Both the position numbers and the translations under genes were made by a program. From Scalesia atractyloides (taxonomy: Eukaryota > Streptophyta > Magnoliopsida > Asterales > Asteraceae), in the NCBI GenBank assembly GCA_947069175.1, contig CAMTDV010000002.1, positions 10,780,988-10,844,987 on the forward strand: DNA of 64,000 nt, in the 5' to 3' direction. Positions 57,030 to 64,000 of this stretch are shown here, in pieces; the stretch's first letter is position 1, and every line of letters starts with the position of its first letter. The notes under the pieces were generated by a model that saw only the letters and a program-made list of their open reading frames with translations, was not told the origin of the DNA and did no database searches.

Positions 57030-57536
57030 ATTTCAGTTTTGTTTTATACTCATTGATTTAACATTCATATCATCATACATCTCAACGTATTTCAATCTCA
57101 TTTTTTAAAGAAGTTGGGCTGTGTCTCACTTCTACATAGACTAACCTCTCCATCATAACAAACGAGAGAGGAACTGTCATCATTCAAACATGTATACTAT
57201 CATAATTAAGACTCAAGCTTTGGTTGTTGTGTTTGTTTATGTTTTAGAGTCACATAGGACTAATCATAACTTACTGATAAAGCCAATGAAAATTTGACAA
57301 GAATATGGTGGATACGCCGCTGGTACTTCCTATATATAAGTATTCTTATCAAAGGATCAGAGGCATTGTCAGGCGGTTATGAGAAGTTCCATGTAGGATT
57401 TAGTAATGTCTTGGTTGAAATTTGTTTACACTCACTAATTTACATTCATATCATCTCATCACTTAAAGAAATTGGATTGTGTTCCATTTCTACATAGACT
57501 AACCTCTCCATCATAAAAAACGAGAGAGGTACTGTC
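57030..57536 (+). repeat. Tandem hairpin repeat, left of the nested solo LTR
   Basis: One full unit: TTGACAAGAATA (57296) ... loop GGATACGCCGCTGGTACTTC ... TATTCTTATCAA, then GGCGGTTATGAGAAGTTCC. Same unit as in element 1, opposite strand. Confidence 0.85.
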
Positions 57537-58684
57537 TGTCACACCCCGACCCGCAGCGGAATAAGAGTCGGGGCATAATTGGGTTATCACCAAAGCTCAT
57601 GATATTTACTAATATGTTTCATATTTATTAAAGTCAAAGTTACATTTCCAAATATCCAAACATGTCCATACAATACAAAGAAAATAAACCAAACAAAACA
57701 ATCCCAAACTCTAAATCATTTTATTCTTCTAGTCCAATCCTAAGTGTTTCTCGCTGCAGCTGGTTCACCTGTATCATGTGTAAAAATGGGGGTTTTTGGG
57801 TCAACATAAGTTGGCGAGTGAACCTTGTTAGATAAACATTTATTATTGATTTACTTATTAGTTTATCAATGAAAAATTGTGCATAATCATAAATGAGCAA
57901 ATGTAAATAATCAAGCAGTAGCAATTGGAATCACATCTATAACATACAATAACATATGATAGCATACATTAACATACCAACATCATACGATAAATAACAT
58001 GAATGAAAACTATGCGATCAAGGCTCAATCAAACGGAGCCGATCGTATTGCATGTACTGAAAATGATAAATGTCTGTGCGATCAAGGCTCAATCAAACAG
58101 AGCCGATCGTAATGTGGGCACGCCAGGTTCACGCTCATAATGTAATGGGGAACATGCTCAACGCTCATAATGTAATGGGGAGCGGCGGCCTATGAAATTG
58201 CATGTACTGAAATAATAAATTGAATCTAACAATAACCACACAAACAATTGTAACAAGCTGAATACACAAGTTCATGATATGATGTATGCACAATGGTTTA
58301 AATATAATATATAGCAAGACACATGATACACCCCAAAACGTGATTAAAACAGGGAATTTGTAAAGATTCACTCACATTGGGTGCGTTTGAATGGAGATGA
58401 TGAGATGCGCACGAGTCGGGAAAGTTGAACAACGAGAATTACTAACCTAAATAATAACGGAAAAATATAGTAAATGAGTGGATTTTTATTAAGGATTTTA
58501 ATGGAATTTTTAGATATATTTTTGTGAGTTTAAGGCTATTTTCTATCTTTAAAAATATTATTTTTAAGTATTTTTAATTGATTTTTAAATTAAATTAAAT
58601 AAATAAAAATAAAAAAATTGTTTATTTTTGCGTTGACCGTTGACTTGTTGACCTGTTGACCGGTTCGGTCAATGTGCATGTATG

Positions 58685-59098
58685 CGCTGGGTGAGACTCG
58701 AACCCGAGACCTCCCGTACGCGTGCACGCAGCTCTACCAACTGAGCTACGTGTCTAACCCTAAATAATCTTGTTTTTAATTATATTTATATACTAATTCG
58801 ATTTATTCAAAATTCATTTGTTTTAAAAAGAAGATTTTAAATCATCGAACCGGTGCCGTTAACCAGACTCGAACGCGTGACGTGCGACTTAGTGTTGCAC
58901 ACAGTCCACCGCTGGACTGTGTGTCTAACCTGGTTAATATCTCGGTTTTTATTATACTTAACAACTAACGGGGTTTACCCGGTTCAGCTTTAATCAAAAA
59001 GGCATTTTATTACATAGAGGGTGCGGGTATCAGGGATCGAACTCGTGACGTGTGCGTATTATTTGCACACAGTCCACCGCTGGACTGTGTGTCTAACT
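58685..59098 (-). repeat. Three tandem tRNA-like modules in the nested solo LTR
   Basis: In plus coordinates about 58685-58758, 58845-58930 and 59018-59098. The two right-hand modules carry the full 11-bp stem CACACAGTCCA/TGGACTGTGTG with GCGG loop (minus-strand sense), the left one TAGCTCAGTTGG and GGGTTCGAGTC. Confidence 0.75.
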
Positions 59099-59941
59099 CG
59101 TTTAAAATACCAATTTTAATTATACTTATAGTGTTATCACAGTTCATCTTCTTCGTTGGATTTTAACGACAGCAGATTACACCATTGAATCTTGTTAATT
59201 CGATTGTTAAGCATTTCACAGACTGATAAGAGATAGCAGGGATGATAATTAGAAGAAAACATACCGGTGAACGATTGATTACAGAGTTCCGGCAAGGCGT
59301 CGGTCTCTGTTTTTAAGAACTTCAACTGAGCAAATCAATTAATCGTTTTGATTAGCTAATCATGAAATTGAAGTGCTAAACAAACGTTATCAGTGTGTTT
59401 GAAGGTCCTTACCGTTTCACAGACGAAGATAAAGATTTCCAGAAATTTTCCGGCGAACTGGAATTATCTGATAACAGTGCCTGAATTCGATCTCAAGTGG
59501 AAGGTTTGAGTTAGAAATAGCTTAGCAACTGTTAGACTATGATGGTATTGAAGAACTTACCGATTTGAGGACAAATACGGTTTTCCGAACGAACTTGCAA
59601 AATCTTCCGGCGAGTTGATTTAAGCTTTCTGATGGACCGAATGTGTGACGAAAGTGAAATGGAAAGTTTGTATGATGTTTCTGAGTCGCGAGAGGGGTCT
59701 TGATTGAAGTAATTCAGACTGTTGAATAGTTTCGGTTATAACACTCATCATTCTCAGAATTGAAGTCAATTCAAGTCTGAATTGATTAAAAATCGTGGTG
59801 CATCGGTTATAAACCTGAAATCGCGATTATTCAAACGTTTAGACGGTTGAATAGCCGATTTCAGTTTTTCAGTTAGCGTAACCGGTTTAACTAGGTTTGT
59901 GTATAAGACTTATTTGTTTCCTAAAGTTGACAGAAAACAAA

Positions 59942-60022
59942 CAAGTGGCGGAGTGGTTATGCGTGTGAGTGTTAAGTCTTTGGATTTCAATTCCGGCTGA
60001 CCTGGGTTCGAGCCCCGGCAAC
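59942..60022 (+). repeat. Opposed tRNA-like module in the nested solo LTR
   Basis: CAAGTGGCGGAGTGGTTATG and GGGTTCGAGCCCCGG; A box, long variable part, paired T stem. Confidence 0.7.
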
Positions 60023-60209
60023 AACATTTTATTTTTATTTATTTTGTTTTCACTTTTTATCAAATATAATTTTTATAGTTTAGTTTGTTTATTAATTATG
60101 TATCATTAAAAATCAAAATAGCCATAAATACACAACGTGACATTTATAACTTGATATTCGATTACAAAACGGAGCGGGTTTTGGAAACCCGTTTTTGACA
60201 AATGTTACA

Positions 60210-60815
60210 CTATCACCATTTCAAACATGTATACTATCAGAATTAGGACTCAGACTTTGGTTGCTGTGTTTGTTTATGTTTAGAGTCACATAGAACTAAT
60301 CATAACTTACGGGTAAAGCCAATGAAAACTTGACAAGAATATGGTGGATACGCCGCTGGTACTTCCTATATATAAGTATTCTTGCCAAAGGATCAGAGGC
60401 ATTGTCAGGCGGTTATGAGAAGTTCCATGTAGGATTTAGTATTTTCTTGGTTGAAGTTTGTTTTATACTCACTGATTTAGCATTCACATCATCTCATCAT
60501 TTAAAGAAATTGGATTGTGTTCCATTTCTACATAGACTAACCTCTCCATCATAACAAACGAGAGAGGTACTGTCACCATTCAAACATGTATACTATCAGA
60601 ATTAGGACTCAGACATTGGTTGTTGTGTTTATTTATGTTCTAGAGTCACATCATAGAACCAATCATAACTTACTGATAAAACCAATGAAAATTTGACAAG
60701 AATATGGTGGATACGCCGCTGGTACTTCCTATATATAAGTATTCTTGCCAAAGGATCAGAGGCATTGTCAGGCGGTTATGAGAAGTTCCATGTAGGTTTT
60801 AGTATTAGAAGTTTT
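60210..60815 (+). repeat. Tandem hairpin repeats, right of the nested solo LTR
   Basis: Two more units with stems at about 60332-60390 and 60696-60754, about 364 bp apart. The 3' stem arm is TATTCTTGCCAA in both, one mismatch to the left arm. Confidence 0.85.
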
Positions 60816-61096
60816 GTTTTAGGTATAACCTTATCTTTCCAAACATATCAAAACTCTTGCGCATGAAATCATATTTAGTCAATCAACTCTGTTTATCAAT
60901 ATTCATTAACTTAGGCATCAAAAAGCGATTCCTGTAGCAGGGTACTCAACCCTTACAAGGAACGTTACCGCCTCAAACAAAAATTTAAACTCTTACTCCT
61001 TTCTAAGTATGTAACTGTCAAATTAAACACCATCCTTTTTAGACAAACATGCCACTACTTAAATTTCGGGACGAAATTTCTAAAAGTAGGGGATAC
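60816..61096 (+). other. 3' UTR and polypurine tract of element 2
   Basis: Conserved with element 1 (GCAGGGTACTCAACCCTTAC, AAATTTCGGGACGAAATTTC). The end AAAAGTAGGGGATAC abuts the LTR as polypurine tract. Confidence 0.75.
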
Positions 61097-61280
61097 TGTA
61101 ACATCCGTCAAAAACCGGGTTAACCAAGCCCGCTTCGTTTATTAACCGAACAACCAGTTAAAAATTTCGTTGCGTATTTATTGCCCAAATTAATTTTAAA
61201 CGATACATAATTAATAAGTATATTAGAATATAAAATTTATATTTGAAAATGTATTAAAAATAGTGAAATAAAAATTAAAT

Positions 61281-61362
61281 GCTGAAGTCGGGTTTCGAAC
61301 CCGGGTCAGCCAAGAGAATCATCCAAACCTTAACTCACACTCGCCCAACCACTCCGCCACTT
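61281..61362 (-). repeat. Antisense tRNA-like module in 3' LTR of element 2
   Basis: As 52343-52425, with intact A and B boxes on the minus strand. Confidence 0.75.
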
Positions 61363-61628
61363 GTGTTGTTTGATAACATATTGAAACAATTAATACAAAT
61401 AATAAATCTGGAAATCAAACCCAGTCAACAGCGCGCCCAAATCCGCTGACGCCGGAAAACCCGACGATTTCGCCAATTATCGTCGGTTACTTTTGACTTA
61501 ACGTAAGAATTAACGACGCCATCGGTTATAACCGACGTCCAGTTCCGCGACATCCGTCGTAACCGCCGGAGAACGGCTGACCAACGAATCAAGACGGTAA
61601 TCAGACCCAATTCATTGATATTCTTCCC

Positions 61629-61634
61629 TATAAA
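61629..61634 (+). promoter_or_regulatory. TATA box of element 2 3' LTR
   Basis: TATAAA in CCCTATAAATGC. Confidence 0.6.
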
Positions 61635-62212
61635 TGCACACCCTAGCCTCTAGTAAACTTTTCGCTCAAAATCGCACTGATTCTACAATCAATTTCACTC
61701 GCCGGAATTCCCTGCAAGTCGCCGGAAAACCGAGACTTTCATCAACACGGTAAATACCTCGACTTTTTCTGTTTCATTCCATTATTAGACAAATTCTAAT
61801 ATCACTCCATCACCCAGAATCAACACCAGACGACGTTGCCGGATTTTCTGTTTTTCCGGAAAACTTCTGAAAGTTCCAGAATCTCGCTGTTTGCCGGTAT
61901 GATCATTTGAACTTACTGATAATCGTTGCTCAGTAGTTCAATTTCACATCTAATCCATCCAAACTGTTAATTGATCATAACAGCCGAAGTTCACAAAACA
62001 GAGCCGACGATCTTTGCCGGATTTCTGAAGAAGACAATCTGTTCGGTACAATCATTTCCCCAAACCCTTTCTGATCAATACATTACAAACACTTATAAAG
62101 TTCGTTAAATTAATTTAACAAGTAACAGCATGGTTAACCGTTGTCTGTGTTTTGAGCGAATAAGACGAAGTCGTATTGATTATAAGATTAATTAAAATCA
62201 GTATTATGAACG

Positions 62213-62626
62213 GGTTAGACACACAGTCCAGCGGTGGACTGTGTGCAAACAAACGTATACGTCCCAAGTTCGATCCTTGACAGACGCACACTCGCTGTAA
62301 TAAAAATGTTTTTTTTAAACCGAACCGGATCCACACGCAGTAAGATGTTAAGTATAATAAAAACCAGAATATTTACCAAGTTAGACACACAGTCCAGCGG
62401 TGGACTGTGTGCCAAACTAAACCACAGGTCCCGGGTTCGAGACCTGTGGAGAGCACCGAGTCGATACCATTAAATCCTTTTTAAAATAAATGATTTTCGG
62501 ATTAACTTAAATAGTGTATAAATATAATTAAAAACAGAAATATTTCGGGTTAGACACGTAGCTCAGTTGGTAGAGCTGCGTGCACGCGTACGGGAGGTCA
62601 CGGGTTCGAGTCTCACCCAGCGCACA
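62213..62626 (+). repeat. Three tandem tRNA-like modules in 3' LTR of element 2
   Basis: Starts near 62213, 62380 and 62548 (167-168 bp apart). Both of the first two have the full ACACAGTCCA-GCGG-TGGACTGTGT stem; the third keeps A box TAGCTCAGTTGG and B-box-like GGGTTCGAGTC. Confidence 0.8.
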
Positions 62627-63681
62627 CATACAAACGACCGAACCGGTCAACGGTCAACAAGTAATGGTCAACGGTCAAAAAGTCAACATTTTTTTATTAT
62701 TTTTATTTATTTATTTTATTTAAAAATCAATTAAAAATACTTAAAAATAACGTTTTTAAAGTTAGAAAATAGCCTTAAACTCACAAAAATATATCCAATA
62801 ATCCTACTAAAATTGATTAATAAAATTCGTTTAATTACCGAACCGTTATGTCATTATCTAGGTTAGTTTCTCTCGTGGTTAAATCCAATTTCGTGCGCAT
62901 TCATCATCAATCCAAGAAACGCAACCACTGTGGGTGAATCTTACAACTCCCCTTTTTATTACACGTTTTGGGGTGTATCATGTGGCGCTTAAACTAATTT
63001 GTTTATTCAAACTCGTGCCATACCATATTATGATTTAAACTTAGAATGTAAATATTGTTTGTAGTTATGTATTACATATTGTCAAGTTGTATGCAAATTA
63101 TTTGTTAGGACCATCAGTTCCTCGTGGGAGGCGAGTTGAACAACGCGTGCCTTAAAACTCATTCATTAGGCCCATCAGTTCGTAGAACAACCGTGCCTCA
63201 AAACTCATTCATTAGGCCCATCAGTTCCTCGTTGGAGACGAGTTGAACAACGCGTGCCTCAAAACAATCTATTATTATATGTGTGTGCATTAGTTAATAT
63301 TAAGTGTTTTGTGAATAAGTTTACATCTATATTTACTCATATGTGGTTATGTACTTTATTTTATAATCAATTCAATAAACTTGTTCAAATGTTTTTCATA
63401 GGATTCACTCGCCAACTTTTTGTTGATCCAAAAACCATTTTTACACATGATACAGGTGAACAGGATGAAGCATGGAAAACATAGGAAAGTGCCTTAGAAG
63501 AAAAATAATGAAGCCTAGAAGGATGTATAGGACATGTTGAACTTGTATGATATGATTGTATGATCTTCTTCAAAATTGTAATAATAAATATGCAACATTA
63601 TAATAAATGTCATGAGCTTTGATGAAAACCCAATCATGCCCCGATCACCTTTTCCGCTGCGGGTCGGGATGTGACACGACT

Positions 63682-64000
63682 GAAGGTCATGCATCTACAT
63701 CTTCATCAAATCCAGCAATCGACTTGACTATTGATCTGAATATCAACAATTTGGGTATAAATTCTCGAGTTCTTGATGTTCCTGAAACTCGAATTCATAA
63801 TACCCATCCTCAGCAGAATATTATAGGAGATGTCCAAAGTGGTGTGTAGACACGTAATCAGCTTGGGAACAACCAGAATGCTGGTTTGTATTCGGCTATT
63901 AGAGAATCTGGGGAACAGAATTATTGGTCTTTTGCTTGATATGTTTGCCAAGTAGAACCGAAATCTTGCAAGTAGGCTATGAAAGAAGACTCATGGGTTG
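63682..64000 (+). pseudogene. Copia linker after the insertion
   Basis: Continues the Copia frame broken at 52154: a Ser/Asn/Asp-rich linker, then text ending QVEPK..., AMKEDSWV, which is the usual lead-in to Copia reverse transcriptase. Stops occur at about 63847, 63938 and 63973. Reverse transcriptase and the 3' LTR lie beyond the window. Confidence 0.7.

Larger units (their letters stand above)
57537..60209 (-). mobile_element. Solo LTR nested in element 2, CTGTC/CTATC duplication
   Basis: TGTCACACCCCGACC to TTTGACAAATGTTACA. Flanks CTGTC (57532-57536) and CTATC (60210-60214) differ by one base; uninterrupted copies of the repeat read ACTGTCACCATT here, which confirms the insertion point. 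Text near the end (CGGAATAAGAGTCGGGGCAT) matches the hAT-nested family rather than element 2. No internal region. A two-copy subrepeat with GATCAAGGCTCAATCAAAC lies at 58018-58110. The TATA box has decayed. Confidence 0.9.
52160..63676 (+). mobile_element. Gag-only (TR-GAG-like) Gypsy element 2, CGACT duplication
   Basis: LTRs 52160-54743 and 61097-63676, target duplication CGACT at 52155-52159 and 63677-63681. Order: 5' LTR, primer-binding site, leader, gag, tandem hairpin repeats, 3' UTR, polypurine tract, 3' LTR. No pol. A solo LTR (57537-60209) splits the repeat region. Removing the element restores a continuous Copia frame, which independently confirms the boundaries. Paired with element 1 it shows a non-autonomous family. 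Confidence 0.93.
61097..63676 (+). repeat. 3' LTR of gag-only element 2
   Basis: TGTAACATCCGTCAAAAACC to GCGGGTCGGGATGTGACA, collinear with 52160-54743 and differing at few sites by eye. Subrepeats with the CTCGT hairpin lie at about 63110-63270, again with the middle copy reduced. Confidence 0.92.
45278..64000 (+). mobile_element. Ty1/Copia element, 5' part, split by a Gypsy insertion
   Basis: LTR (45278-46055), methionine primer-binding site, leader, long gag with coiled coil, then protease followed by integrase, the Copia gene order. Coding sequence is interrupted at 52159 and resumes at 63677-63682 in the same frame. The window ends before reverse transcriptase. The long gag with zinc knuckle, extra helical region and a second knuckle is reminiscent of SIRE-like Copia, but that lineage call is tentative. 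Many stops show it is dead. Confidence 0.85.

Overview
The window is repeat-rich plant nuclear DNA with no recognisable host gene. AT-rich sequence, nested LTR retrotransposons, a hAT DNA transposon and LTR ends of the TGTCACACCCCGACC type suggest a dicot, most likely Asteraceae. That assignment is inference from family resemblance, not a database match.

Layout. Positions 1-6642 are AT-rich intergenic DNA with microsatellites, small tandem arrays and a fold-back element. A solo LTR with a 5-bp target duplication lies at 6648-9051. A 15.3-kb hAT transposon occupies 10023-25288. It carries a broken transposase gene and a nested Ty3/Gypsy element (12735-24934). That Gypsy element is abnormal: 1.9 kb of hAT transposase sequence sits between its pol region and its 3' LTR, repeating the DNA just upstream of its 5' LTR. 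Positions 25297-29744 are AT-rich with a candidate MITE and tandem repeats. Next come a decayed Ty1/Copia 3' end (29745-31346, minus), a TRIM (31347-31748) and a pol-deleted Gypsy remnant (31749-45277). A 9.1-kb minus-strand gag-only Gypsy element (35896-44984) interrupts that remnant. A Ty1/Copia element starts at 45278 and runs off the window. Its coding region is split by a second gag-only Gypsy element (52160-63676), which itself holds a solo LTR (57537-60209). Several insertions are framed by TG...CA ends and 5-bp duplications (CTTAC, CGACT, AATAG, and the diverged CTGTC/CTATC).

The most unusual feature is in the LTRs of the related Gypsy families. Each of seven LTRs (12735, 22352, 35896, 42343, 52160, 57537, 61097) has three or four tandem tRNA-like modules, period about 160-173 bp, downstream of the TATA box or its expected position, plus one antisense serine/leucine-like tRNA module on the other side. 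In these modules the D-arm region is a 10-11-bp hairpin whose base pairs covary between modules. Acceptor stems do not pair, so they are not tRNA genes. The two gag-only elements also share 3'-UTR tandem repeats, each carrying a 12-bp-stem hairpin.

How the parts relate: the Gypsy element inside the hAT has gag and pol related to the gag of the two gag-only elements. The latter therefore look like TR-GAG-type non-autonomous partners that would need pol from an intact relative. Every coding region here carries stops or frameshifts, so the window is a fossil record of nested insertion, recombination and gene conversion.
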